The translations under genes and the position numbers were made by a program. A DNA stretch of 64,000 nt from a bacterium (lineage in GTDB: Bacteria; Myxococcota_A; Polyangia; Nannocystales; Nannocystaceae): assembly GCA_024742475.1 (NCBI GenBank), contig JANSYI010000014.1, forward strand, positions 1-64,000, read 5' to 3'. The notes under the pieces were generated by a model. The model did not search any database, had not been told where the DNA came from, and saw only the letters and a list, made by a program, of their open reading frames with translations. Shown here piece after piece: positions 8,764 to 17,560 of this stretch. The number at the start of each line of letters is the position of its first letter. The stretch's first letter is position 1.

Positions 8764-9642
8764 TCACCACGCGCAGGGCGGCTGCACCACGTCGGCGGCG
8801 ATCTGCTGCAAGATCTTGGCGGCCTCGGCATCGACCGCGCCATGGGGCTGGAGCACGCCGCGAGGGTCTCGTTCGGTGAGATGCGTGAACACGACCGCCG
8901 CACTCAGGTACGCGCCCGCTTCGGCCGGGTGCGCACCGTCTTTGAGATGCGGGCGAATCTCGGGGTGCGTCTGCACCAGCTGCAGCCACGCGGTTCCCAC
9001 CTTGGCCACGGGGACGCCGGTTGCTTCGCCGAGGGCTTCGTAGCGTTCCGTCACGCGAGCCTGCATCACGGCGGGGCTTCGCCCCACCGTCGCGTTCATG
9101 TAGCCGTAGAGGTTGTGGCCCTCCCGGCGGGCCCATGTCTCGAAGAGCCAGGGCTGGGCTGACGACGCCCGAACGAGCTCGACCAGCTTGGTCCCGGCCG
9201 CCGCGAAACCGTCCGGGTTGCGCAGCGGATCGAGGCTGTGGCTTTGCAAGACGACGACGTCCCACGAGCGCTCCTCGAGCTTGGCCTTCGTCTGCCGTCG
9301 CGCCAGGTGGTACTCGAAGTTCTTCCCGCCGGTGGCCAAACGCTCGACGTTGAAGTCGACCCCGGCGTCGTTGGCCATGGTCGCGAGCAGGCCGGGCGTG
9401 TCGCTTTGAATGACGTAGCTGTTGCCGATGAACAACACGTCGAGCGGCTCGACGGGCGCACACCGTGCGGCCGGCGCAGGCTCGGCGGGGGCCGGTTTGG
9501 CTGCTGCGGCTTGCACCTCGAGCTGAACCGCCCATACGGACAACGGCGTGGTCGGCTCGGGCGCCGCACAAGCTGGCGCAAAGATTGCGAGCAGAGCGGC
9601 GAGTTGCGGCGCACGGAGCATCGCGCCGCGAGTGTAACGCAT
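8764..9642 (-). CDS. SGNH-fold hydrolase lipoprotein
   Basis: A 292-residue protein. The ATG at 9642 is chosen because GGGGAGG lies 5 bases upstream. The signal peptide ends in a lipobox (FAPAC). Catalytic blocks of an SGNH/GDSL hydrolase are visible: DVLFIGNSY with the block-I Ser, VVVLQSHSLDPL in the middle, and DGAHPAEAGAYL with the block-V Asp and His. It resembles the DUF4886-like subgroup. A secreted or surface esterase, deacetylase or sulfatase-associated role is possible; the substrate is unknown. It is divergent from the kinase gene with only 41 bases between starts. Confidence 0.85.
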   Translation of the reverse strand: MRYTRGAMLRAPQLAALLAIFAPACAAPEPTTPLSVWAVQLEVQAAAAKPAPAEPAPAARCAPVEPLDVLFIGNSYVIQSDTPGLLATMANDAGVDFNVERLATGGKNFEYHLARRQTKAKLEERSWDVVVLQSHSLDPLRNPDGFAAAGTKLVELVRASSAQPWLFETWARREGHNLYGYMNATVGRSPAVMQARVTERYEALGEATGVPVAKVGTAWLQLVQTHPEIRPHLKDGAHPAEAGAYLSAAVVFTHLTERDPRGVLQPHGAVDAEAAKILQQIAADVVQPPCAW

Positions 9643-9683
9643 GCGACCTCCCCTCGTGGGAGTACACTGCAGGCTCGCGCGCA

Positions 9684-12600
9684 ATGGACTGTCCCGAGGA
9701 AAACGAGCTCGTCGACTTCTTGCGCGGCGACCTCGATGACCGGACCCGCGACGACGTCGAAGCCCACCTCGACGGCTGCGAGCTCTGCAGCGCCGTCGTC
9801 GTGGAACTCGCGAAGTTCGAGCCGGCGTCCGCCGAGCTCGCGGTGACCGATCAGTCCATCGATCCCGAGCCGGTCGGCCAACCGACGAAGGACCCGGAGC
9901 GGGAGACCTACAAAGTGGCGCCGAAGCTGACCGAAGGCGACAAGGTCGGCCGCTATGTCGTGCTCATGAAGGTCGGAGAGGGAGGCATGGGCGTGGTGTA
10001 CTCCGCCTACGACCCCGAGCTCGACCGCAAGGTGGCGATCAAGCTGCTCATGACGTCTCTGGGTGGATCGCTCGATGCAGAGCTGGCCGAGCAGCGCACT
10101 CGCCTGCTGCGTGAAGCCCAGGCGATGGCCAAGCTCACGCACCCCAATGTGATCACCGTGCACGACGTGGGCGAGTTTGGGGATCAGGTGTTCGTGGCGA
10201 TGGAGTTCGTCGACGGGGGCACGCTGACTCAATGGCAGCAGGAGCAACATTCATGGCGCGAGAGGCTGTCCATCGTGCTCGACGCCGGCCGAGGCCTGGC
10301 TGCTGCCCATCGCGCCGGGCTGGTGCACCGCGACTTCAAACCCGACAACGTGCTCATCGATGCTGAGGGACGGGCCGCCGTGACCGACTTCGGCCTGGCA
10401 CGTCCTGCGGCCGGGCGCACCGACGCATTCAACACGGTCGAGGTGATCGAGCGGACGCCCGTGATGTCGGCGCAGCTCACCCGCACCGGCGCGCTGGTCG
10501 GCACGCCCGCATACATGGCACCCGAGCAGCTGGCCGGAGAGCGAAGCGACGCGCTGGCAGACCAGTTCAGCTTCTGCGTCACGGTGTACGAGGCCCTCTA
10601 CGGAAAGCGTCCATTCGAAGGGCGGGTGCTCGGGGAGCTCATGGCCAACGTCAGCGCGGGGAGAGTGCTGCCGCCGCCCCGCGACGTCGACGTTCCGCGG
10701 CGCGTCCGCAGGGCGCTGCTGCGCGGCCTCTCGGTCCGGCCCGAAGATCGCTTCCCCACGATGGAGGCGCTCATCGCCGAGCTCTCTCACGACCCCAGCC
10801 GGACGTGGAGGCGATGGGCCACGATCGTGTTGCCGAGCTCGGTGCTGGGCGTTGGGCTGCTCGCCTACCAGCAAGTGGGAGTCCCGGAAGACAAGTTCTG
10901 CAACGACCTCGATGCACACCTGCTGGGCATCTGGGACCGCGAGCGCCAGCAGACGTTGGAGCAGTCGTTCCTCGACACCGACTTGGCCTACGCCGCGGCG
11001 ACGTGGACGAGCGTGCGGGAGGCACTCGACGACCACGTGACGGACTGGATGGCCTCTCAGCGCCTCGCCTGCGCGCAGTCGGCGTCCGGAGAGGTTCCGC
11101 CTTCGGTCATGGCGCTTCGCATGCAGTGCCTCGAATCCCAGCGCCGTCAGCTTGGCGCGCTCGTGGCCGTGCTTCACGACATCGACGCAGGGGGGCTCGA
11201 GCGTGCTCGTGACGCGGTGGACACCCTCAGCTCCCCTCAGCGATGTGATGACGTCGACACGCTCGCGCGACGGGACACGGCCCTCGATACGCCGCAGCAA
11301 CAGGCCCTTCGCGAACAGCTCGACGACATCAACACCAGGGCGTTCGCATTGCAGCGTACGGGGCAGCTGCGGGCTTCGGCAGAGGCGGCTGCGGAGGCGC
11401 TCGAGCTCGCGCGAACCGAGTCCGACACGTGGAGCGAAGCCGAAGCCCTCATCACGCTGGCCGAGTGCCGAGAGTTTCAGGGTCGGCTCGAGGAGGCGGA
11501 GGAGCTGCAACACCAAGCGATGAGCGCGGCGATCTCGTCGGGACACGACGCCGTCATCGTGCGCGTCTCCATCGGCCGCGTGTGGTCGGGACAAGACCCG
11601 GGCGCCGACGTGCAGGAGGCCGAGCGCTGGTATCGGAACGGGCTCGCCGCGCTCGAGCGCATCGGGGGGCGTGCGGCCTATCGCAACCAGCTCGAGAACG
11701 GCCTGGCATCCGCATACATCGCCCACGAACGCTTCGACGAGGCCCAGCAACACGTCGAGCACGCGCTCTCGGCCCGCGATCCCGAGGACCCCACCGGAGG
11801 CGTGGGCCAAGACTCGACCTGGGCCACGCTCGGCCGGCTCTACGTGATCCAAGGCCGCATGCAGGACGCCAAGGACGCCTTCGATCGGTCGCTCGAGATC
11901 ACGCGTGAGCGCTACGGCCCCATGCACCCGTTCATGGCGGCTGCGCTCGAAAACCTGGGAGCGCTGCACGGTCAACTCGCCAACTACGCGCAAGCACGCG
12001 ACGCGCTCGGCCGCGCCCTCGAGGTGCGCCGCGTCTCGCTCGGCGACGACCATCCCGACAACGCGACGACGCTGATCAACCTCTCGAACATCGACAAGCA
12101 CCTCGCCGACTACGCGTCCGCGCGAGACAAGCTCACCGAGGCGCTTCGCATCGTTCGCGCGTCGCAGCCCGAGTCCAGCAACGAGGCCGAGCTTCTGATG
12201 CGCCTGGGCAACCTCCACCGCGACTTCGGGCACGCCGAGGAGTCGAAGTCGACGCTCGCGGCAGCGTTGGACCTGGTCGACACCATGGCAGGCATGCCGC
12301 CCATCGTTCGGCTGCTCTACCTCTCCTCGATGGCTGAGACCCTCATCGCGCTGGAGGAGTACGACGAAGCCCGTACCCTGCTCGAAGACGCCCTCGCGCA
12401 GGTAGCCGACGAGCCGCTGCAAAACCCTCGCGTCGCGCGAACGAAACTCGTGTGGGCCTCGAGCTTCCCATCCGGGGTGCCGGCCGGGAGCCGTGCGGAG
12501 GTCGAAGCCGCGGGCAACGTGCTCGTGTCGAGCTCGACGCCCCTGCAGGCAGCTGAAGCGCTGTGGATGCTCGCCCGGATCAGCTGGGCCAACGGCGACC

Positions 12601-12719
12601 CTCGCGGCGCATGGCAGCACGCCAGCGCCGCCAGAGCGCTGCTCGAGCCGCTCGGTCCTTCCGCGACTCGGCAGCTCGACCGCCTGGCCACGTGGGAGCG
12701 AAATCACCCGCACGGGTGA
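9684..12719 (+). CDS. Ser/Thr protein kinase with N-terminal zinc finger and C-terminal TPR array
   Basis: A 1011-residue protein. Residues 1-40 form an anti-sigma-type zinc finger (H28-x3-C32-x2-C35). The kinase domain spans about 88-365, with the glycine loop VGEGGMGVVY (97-106), K120 in VAIK, catalytic HRDFKPDN with D217, DFG at 235-237 and the activation segment GTPAYMAPEQ. One membrane segment lies near 379-397. The rest, probably outside the cytoplasm, carries about ten TPR-like helical pairs (e.g. HPFMAAALENLGALHGQLAN). This architecture is common in myxobacteria. It probably senses an unknown cue through the TPR region. Start chosen at the ATG immediately before the zinc finger. Confidence 0.93.
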   Translation: MDCPEENELVDFLRGDLDDRTRDDVEAHLDGCELCSAVVVELAKFEPASAELAVTDQSIDPEPVGQPTKDPERETYKVAPKLTEGDKVGRYVVLMKVGEGGMGVVYSAYDPELDRKVAIKLLMTSLGGSLDAELAEQRTRLLREAQAMAKLTHPNVITVHDVGEFGDQVFVAMEFVDGGTLTQWQQEQHSWRERLSIVLDAGRGLAAAHRAGLVHRDFKPDNVLIDAEGRAAVTDFGLARPAAGRTDAFNTVEVIERTPVMSAQLTRTGALVGTPAYMAPEQLAGERSDALADQFSFCVTVYEALYGKRPFEGRVLGELMANVSAGRVLPPPRDVDVPRRVRRALLRGLSVRPEDRFPTMEALIAELSHDPSRTWRRWATIVLPSSVLGVGLLAYQQVGVPEDKFCNDLDAHLLGIWDRERQQTLEQSFLDTDLAYAAATWTSVREALDDHVTDWMASQRLACAQSASGEVPPSVMALRMQCLESQRRQLGALVAVLHDIDAGGLERARDAVDTLSSPQRCDDVDTLARRDTALDTPQQQALREQLDDINTRAFALQRTGQLRASAEAAAEALELARTESDTWSEAEALITLAECREFQGRLEEAEELQHQAMSAAISSGHDAVIVRVSIGRVWSGQDPGADVQEAERWYRNGLAALERIGGRAAYRNQLENGLASAYIAHERFDEAQQHVEHALSARDPEDPTGGVGQDSTWATLGRLYVIQGRMQDAKDAFDRSLEITRERYGPMHPFMAAALENLGALHGQLANYAQARDALGRALEVRRVSLGDDHPDNATTLINLSNIDKHLADYASARDKLTEALRIVRASQPESSNEAELLMRLGNLHRDFGHAEESKSTLAAALDLVDTMAGMPPIVRLLYLSSMAETLIALEEYDEARTLLEDALAQVADEPLQNPRVARTKLVWASSFPSGVPAGSRAEVEAAGNVLVSSSTPLQAAEALWMLARISWANGDPRGAWQHASAARALLEPLGPSATRQLDRLATWERNHPHG

Positions 12720-12785
12720 CGGGCAGATACTCGCGACTTTCTTCGCAACGTACGCAGACTTCACCCGTCCACTTGGCGAGGCGAT

Positions 12786-13121
12786 ATGACCAGGCAGCAC
12801 TGGACATGCATCGCCGCGGCCATGGTGGGTGGTGTCGCGGCGGGGGCCATGGGTCTGACCTGGCTCGACGCCCCACCACCGGGGTCGACCTGGTCGATGG
12901 TCACAGCCGTGGCCACCGCCTACGCTCTCCTCGCCGCCCTCGCGGCCGCGTGCCTTGGCGGGTGGCTCGTCCTTCAGGGCCGCAGCCGCGTCGCCAGTCT
13001 CACGCTGTGTGCGGCGGGAGTGCTCCCGGGCCTGCTCGAGCCGCGAGCATTCGTCGCCACCTTCATGCTGGTCTTCGCCGGCCTGCTGGCGTCGTCCTTG
13101 CCGACTCGGCGCCCGCGGTAG
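12786..13121 (+). CDS. Small membrane protein, three predicted helices
   Basis: A 111-residue hydrophobic protein. Segments near residues 6-27, 38-65 and 80-106 look membrane-spanning (e.g. AYALLAALAAACLGGWLVL, FMLVFAGLLASSL), and the C-terminus is basic (PTRRPR). It follows the kinase gene by 66 bases on the same strand and may be co-transcribed. No family is recognised. Confidence 0.65.
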   Translation: MTRQHWTCIAAAMVGGVAAGAMGLTWLDAPPPGSTWSMVTAVATAYALLAALAAACLGGWLVLQGRSRVASLTLCAAGVLPGLLEPRAFVATFMLVFAGLLASSLPTRRPR

Positions 13122-13138
13122 CGCGAGTTCACCCGAAG

Positions 13139-13612
13139 TCAGCGGCGGATCTTCTTCGAGATCGGCGTCTCGCCGCCGAGGTAGAGCCTGAGCACCTCGA
13201 CCCCGCGCACCCGCCTCGCGATGCCCTCGAGCTCCTTGAGCATTCGAATCATCAGTTTCTCGCCGGCGTGTTTGCCCGTGGCCGAGAAGTCCTCGTGCAC
13301 CGCCATGTAGAGCGCGACCAAGGCGTTCTCCTCGCGCGTGAACACGATCGCGCCCACCGGCCCATCCGCTCCGATGCCGCGCGCGGTTACGAAGAGCGTC
13401 TGCACGGCGAGCCCCTTGGTGGTCGCCATGTGCAAGCGCTCTTCGTCTTCGCCGGTGGAGACGAGCTTGGGCAAGCCGTAGGTCTTGGAGACGGCCCGGA
13501 TCCCGTCCTTCATCTTCTCCTGCTGGAGATTGAAGAAGAGGATCCGCTCCGCCTCCTCACGATGCTCGGCAGGCAGCGAGGACGAGAAGGCGAATGCGGC
13601 CGCGCGTGGCAT
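13139..13612 (-). CDS. Unknown 157-residue protein, distal gene of the ACP-KAS III group
   Basis: The ATG at 13612 overlaps the TGA of the KAS III gene (ATGA), so translation is coupled. The protein has no signal peptide or membrane segment. A central strand-loop-helix region (GPVGAIVFTREENALVALYMAVHEDFSATG, in two parts around residues 85-115) recalls the acetyl-CoA-binding half of a GNAT acyltransferase, but no decisive motif is present. Its position after ACP and KAS III suggests a role in making, transferring or sensing an acyl chain. This is inference from context. Confidence 0.75.
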   Translation of the reverse strand: MPRAAAFAFSSSLPAEHREEAERILFFNLQQEKMKDGIRAVSKTYGLPKLVSTGEDEERLHMATTKGLAVQTLFVTARGIGADGPVGAIVFTREENALVALYMAVHEDFSATGKHAGEKLMIRMLKELEGIARRVRGVEVLRLYLGGETPISKKIRR

Positions 13613-14667
13613 CAGATCTCGCGAAGCGGAGGAACGATGATCTTGTCGGTTTCGAGCAGAAGGCCCGACCACGACAGCCCGACGCCAAAGCCGAGCAGCG
13701 CCCACTTGGTGGGTTTCTCGAGGTGCTCGCCGCCCGAGACCACCATCGTCAGCGGGATGGAGGTGGCGCTGGTGTTGCCGAAGTCCTGAATCGACAGCAA
13801 CATCTTCTCGTTGGGCAGCTTCATGCGCCGCGCGAGGAAGTCGAGCATGAACTTGTTGGCCTGGTGAGGGACCAGCGCGTCGATGTCGTCGCGAGACCAG
13901 CCCGACTGCTCGATGAGATCCTTCATGAGCCTGGGGATGCGCTTCATCGTGAAGGTCAGCACGTCGGGGCCCTTGAGGATGAGGTCGAGGGGTCGCCGCT
14001 CGACCTCGTCGTCGCACATCTTCCGCTCGAACAGCTCGGGCGACCACCACATCTCGCCACCGCCACCGGGGACGATGATCTTGTCGAAGCCACCGCCGTC
14101 CGCTCCGAACTGACGCGCGACCACCTGGCCTTCTCCCTCGGAGGTCAACGCGGTGACCGTGCCTGCGTCCCCGAACAGGATCGAGTTCGCCAGGTCGCTG
14201 CGATGCCGGCACTCGCCGATGCGCGGGCGGTAGAGCCCAGCGCTCAGCTCCGAAGCGCACAGCAAGACCCGCTTGACCAAGCCCATCTTCAGCAGGCTCT
14301 CCGCGACGAGGAGCCCGTGCGTGTAGCCGGAGCAGCCGAGCCGCATGTCGAAGACCAAGCAGTTGTCCCTCAGGCCCAGCCGGTGCTGAATCCGGTGGGA
14401 GGTTGCCGGCATGATGACGTCGGCGAAGCTCGTGACGAGGATGAGCGCGTCGACCGAATCCTTCTCCCAGCCAATCGCCTCGAGCAGATCTTCCCCGGCC
14501 CCCACGGCAAAGTCGGAGACCTTGTGGTTGGGCAGGGCTTCACGCTTCCGCTCGACCGCGGTGTTGCCGATGATCCGGTCGACGTCGTGCTTGGGAAAGT
14601 GTTCGTACGCGACGGTCGACTCGACCACGTTCTTGGGCACACAGCCCGCGATTCCGACGATTTTCAT
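13612..14667 (-). CDS. 3-oxoacyl-ACP synthase III (KAS III) family enzyme
   Basis: A 351-residue condensing enzyme. The active-site Cys is C112 in LGCSGYTHGLL. The His/Asn pair appears as VPHQANKFMLDF and DFGNTSATSIP, and the C-terminal glycine-rich loop is LLGFGVGLSWSG. All catalytic residues are present. KAS III enzymes condense an acyl-CoA starter with malonyl-ACP, or make related C-O/C-C bonds. The dedicated ACP gene 41 bases upstream and a coupled unknown gene downstream suggest a specialised pathway rather than housekeeping fatty acid synthesis. FabH-like is the safe call. Confidence 0.9.
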   Translation of the reverse strand: MKIVGIAGCVPKNVVESTVAYEHFPKHDVDRIIGNTAVERKREALPNHKVSDFAVGAGEDLLEAIGWEKDSVDALILVTSFADVIMPATSHRIQHRLGLRDNCLVFDMRLGCSGYTHGLLVAESLLKMGLVKRVLLCASELSAGLYRPRIGECRHRSDLANSILFGDAGTVTALTSEGEGQVVARQFGADGGGFDKIIVPGGGGEMWWSPELFERKMCDDEVERRPLDLILKGPDVLTFTMKRIPRLMKDLIEQSGWSRDDIDALVPHQANKFMLDFLARRMKLPNEKMLLSIQDFGNTSATSIPLTMVVSGGEHLEKPTKWALLGFGVGLSWSGLLLETDKIIVPPLREI

Positions 14668-14708
14668 GGGTTACTCGCTCAGTGAGGGTGCGGTCGGGCG
14701 GGTTCGGT

Positions 14709-14936
14709 TCAGGTGAGTGCGTCGCCCGCGAGGTCGAGCACGTCTTGAACGGTCTTGCACTCGGGAACCTTCTCCTCGTCGACCTCGGCACCATTCTCGT
14801 CGAGCAAGACGATGAGGTTGATGACGGCGGTCGAGTCCCAGCCCTCGAACTGCTTGAGCTCCGTCGAAGGCTCGAGGACCCCCTCTTCGACCTGCAGCAC
14901 GTTGGCCAGCTCCGCGATGAATTCGTCCTTGGTCAC
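14709..14936 (-). CDS. Acyl carrier protein
   Basis: A 75-residue acidic protein starting at GTG with AGGAAGG directly upstream. Helix I (KDEFIAELANVLQ) is followed by the phosphopantetheine attachment motif GWDSTAVINLI with S35. The length and charge are typical of a free-standing ACP. It is the first of a three-gene group with KAS III and the 157-residue protein, and lies 93 bases downstream of the TonB-dependent receptor gene on the same strand. It presumably carries the acyl chain made or used by the KAS III. Confidence 0.9.
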   Translation of the reverse strand: MTKDEFIAELANVLQVEEGVLEPSTELKQFEGWDSTAVINLIVLLDENGAEVDEEKVPECKTVQDVLDLAGDALT

Positions 14937-15029
14937 CCTTCCTGACTAACACCCCAAAAGGCCCAGAAACAAGCGCGAGGCGACCTCACTGCGAAGTCAT
15001 CCAGGTGGGAGTGCCTCGAAACGAGACGG

Positions 15030-17444
15030 CTACCAGCGAGCCCGCAGGCCCAGCGACGGGATGGTGTAGCGCAGGCCCTGAGGGGTGCAGCGGACGATGC
15101 CTCGCGCCGGGTCGACGGGCGCGGCCAGCTGTCCGCTCCGCATCGCGGACAGAAAGCCCGCGTCGTCGTCCGTGGCCTCGGTGCAGGCGAAGATCTCTCG
15201 CGCGTAGGTCGCGTTGGCGACGTCGAGTGCCAAAGACATCTGCCACTTCGGCCAGCGCCAGATCCGTTCGACCCGCAGGTCGAGCTGGAAGTACGGCGGG
15301 AGGCGAGCGTTGTTCCGCCGGTTGCGGAGCGCGTCGCCCTGTGACTCCGTATCGTCGCGGGCGGTCCAGGGTCGGCCGGTGTGGTAGTGGACCCGACCTC
15401 CGAAGTTCCACTTCTGGCTGATGCGGTAGCCCAGGACGACGTTGAGAATGTGCCGCTGGTCCCAGTTCGCGGGGGCGCGCCCACCGATCTCGTAGTTGCG
15501 CGTCGCCCGAGACAGCGTGTACGCCACCCAGCCGAACACGCGTAGCTGGGGGTCGAGCTTGACCAGGGTCTCGAGCCCGTACGACCAGCCCGTGACCTGG
15601 GTGATGACGTCTTCGAGCTCGTTGATCGGGTTGTCCGAGGACTCGGCCTCGAGCTCGTAGTCCTGCAGGTTGCTCAGGTAGCCGACGTAGCCCTCTTGCT
15701 CGACGTTGAGCAGGCCAGGGATCGCCGCGAACTCGTAGCCGAACGAGCCTTGCGTGTTGCGTTGCAGGCCGCGTTCGAAGCCGAAGCTCTCGACCCCCGG
15801 GACCGGAATGGGGAACGTCGGCGGCTGGTGGTAGAGCCCGATCGACTGCTTGAGCGTCCAGCGGTCGTTCACGCGCTCGCGCATCAGCAGGCGCGGGTCT
15901 ACACCGAGCGCCGAGGTGAACGCTTGGGTGTTGAAGACGTACGGGCTGCGGCCGACCTGGGTGTAGAAGTCCGCGCGCACGCCGGGGCGCACCTGCACCT
16001 TGCCCTTGTCGAAGATCAGCTCCCCGTAGGCGGCCGTGGCCGAGACGAAGCGATCGCTGAAGAACAGGCCCAAGTCGGCGTTGGTCGCGTCCGCATCGAT
16101 GCCGCGCGCCGTCGTGCGAAACACCTGGAACTCTTGGTCGAGGCCCAAGCCGATCTTCAGGGCCTTTCGGCGGGTCGGGATCCGGTAGTCGATGCGCGGG
16201 GCGACGCGGTACTCGCGGGAGAAGAAGTCCGAGACGCCCGAGGTGTCGAGGCCGAGGATGACCGCGTAGGTGGCCGTGCCCCCGTTGCGCAGCCGCTGCC
16301 GCACGCGGTTGTCGAGGCGGTGGAAGTTGAAGCGCAGGAACGTGGAGCCCGAGCTTCCGTTGCTCGGCCTCTCTCCGATGTCGTCGTAGCTGCCGTAGGC
16401 GAACGCGGTGTACCGCGCTCTGTTGCCCAGGTCGTGGTCGAGCCGCGCCTGATAGTCCCAAAACTGGATGCGCGCGTTCGAGTTGACGATGTTGAGGACG
16501 CCCGCGGTGTAGCTGTATCGCCCTGCCAGCGTCAGCGCGCCTCTGGGGTCGCCTTTTTCACAGTCGTAGCGCCCCCTCGTGCGTCGGCATTCGCGGTCGA
16601 GAACCGGGCGAGAGATCGGTACCTCGACCAGCCCGCCCGCGTCGGTGAACCGGACGTCGACCTCCCCATGCACGCGATCCCGCCGCGCTGGCTTGGTCGT
16701 GCCCTCGACGACGCCCGCGGTGAACCGCCCCAAGCGCACCGGCGCGCTGCCGGGATAGAACTCGACCCCGTCGATGAAGTAGGGATGAATGACCGAGGGC
16801 CCGATTGCGACGTGGTAGAGGATCGGGACTCGGGCGCCATCGAGGTAGTACCCGGTGTTGCCCGGCGCCGCGCCACGCACGACGATGTAAGGAAGGAAGC
16901 CCGCGAGCCGGCTCGCGCCCGGCAGGCTGGCCACGACGCTGAGCGGGTCGCCACGCGTGCCGGGGACTTGGTGAATCTCGCGTCCTTCGAGGCGAGTGTT
17001 CGAGACCGCGACGGCTTGCTGCTGCTCGACCACGGTCCGGTACCGCTCCCCGTCGAGGCTCGGCTGCAGGAAGTACTCCATCTGCAGGTCCTGGCCGTCG
17101 ACCAACGCGACGTTCACCTCGAGGTCATCGAAGCCTGGCGCCCGCACGATGAACGTGTAGTCACCGGGAGGTAGGTCGACCGAGAACGCGCCGTCTTCAT
17201 CGGTATCGATCGGGGTGGTGCCGTCCTTGGGAATGAGCCGCGCGCCCGCAGCGGGATCGCGATCGCCATAGACGAAGACGCGGCCCCTCAGCCGCGCGGT
17301 GCCAACCTCCTCGGCATCGTCAGGCGCGACGGCTTTCTCGTCCGCCTCGGGTGCCCCGCTGGGCTCGGCGGGCACTGACACACCCAGTGCCACTGCAAAG
17401 GCCCAAAGCGGAGCGTTCAAGGCCACCATGGTCGCGCCGGGCAT
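15030..17444 (-). CDS. TonB-dependent receptor with N-terminal carboxypeptidase-like domain
   Basis: An 804-residue outer-membrane protein. After a signal peptide comes a carboxypeptidase-regulatory-like beta-sandwich (RLRGRVFVYGDRDPAAGAR, then FSVDLPPGDYTFIVRAPGF), then a plug domain (VVASLPGASRLAGFLPYIVV, DGARVPILYH), then a beta-barrel ending in an aromatic-rich C-terminus (SLGLRARW). It should import a scarce nutrient or a polypeptide by TonB/ExbBD energy; no TonB gene is nearby. It follows the flavoprotein gene on the same strand by about 107 bases, a gap that contains one arm of the direct repeat described separately. Confidence 0.9.
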   Translation of the reverse strand: MPGATMVALNAPLWAFAVALGVSVPAEPSGAPEADEKAVAPDDAEEVGTARLRGRVFVYGDRDPAAGARLIPKDGTTPIDTDEDGAFSVDLPPGDYTFIVRAPGFDDLEVNVALVDGQDLQMEYFLQPSLDGERYRTVVEQQQAVAVSNTRLEGREIHQVPGTRGDPLSVVASLPGASRLAGFLPYIVVRGAAPGNTGYYLDGARVPILYHVAIGPSVIHPYFIDGVEFYPGSAPVRLGRFTAGVVEGTTKPARRDRVHGEVDVRFTDAGGLVEVPISRPVLDRECRRTRGRYDCEKGDPRGALTLAGRYSYTAGVLNIVNSNARIQFWDYQARLDHDLGNRARYTAFAYGSYDDIGERPSNGSSGSTFLRFNFHRLDNRVRQRLRNGGTATYAVILGLDTSGVSDFFSREYRVAPRIDYRIPTRRKALKIGLGLDQEFQVFRTTARGIDADATNADLGLFFSDRFVSATAAYGELIFDKGKVQVRPGVRADFYTQVGRSPYVFNTQAFTSALGVDPRLLMRERVNDRWTLKQSIGLYHQPPTFPIPVPGVESFGFERGLQRNTQGSFGYEFAAIPGLLNVEQEGYVGYLSNLQDYELEAESSDNPINELEDVITQVTGWSYGLETLVKLDPQLRVFGWVAYTLSRATRNYEIGGRAPANWDQRHILNVVLGYRISQKWNFGGRVHYHTGRPWTARDDTESQGDALRNRRNNARLPPYFQLDLRVERIWRWPKWQMSLALDVANATYAREIFACTEATDDDAGFLSAMRSGQLAAPVDPARGIVRCTPQGLRYTIPSLGLRARW

Positions 17445-17480
17445 GCCCGAGCGTCAACCCGACGGGCTGCTCGAATCCTC

Positions 17481-17560
17481 CTGGAGGCTTCCACGCACCT
17501 TCGGCACGCTGTGTCCCGTGCCCTGCGAACGCGTCAGCGTGGTTGAGTCCGTCAAGCACC
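17481..17560 (+). repeat. Left copy of a degenerate direct repeat (5' part of a GST-like gene)
   Basis: This stretch aligns with 21828-21906 in the same orientation. Identical blocks include CTTCGGCACGCT, CCGTGCCCT and GTCAGCGTG, with a single-base length difference. In the right copy it is the leader and first codons of the GST-like gene (VPFEYVSVSEAIERP). Here the matching frame reads VPCERVSVVESVKHP and then dies in the flavoprotein gene. It lies antisense to the end of the flavoprotein gene (TGA at 17554-17552). Confidence 0.7.

Noticed and set aside
10251..12800. An 849-residue open frame on the minus strand opposite the kinase gene
   Set aside because: It is antisense to a kinase with all catalytic motifs intact. 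Long antisense frames are expected at this GC content, and its translation is Arg-rich with no domain.
15696..17174. A 492-residue plus-strand frame opposite the TonB-dependent receptor
   Set aside because: The receptor frame has plug and barrel motifs, while this frame has a Val/Arg/Asp-biased composition typical of antisense readings.
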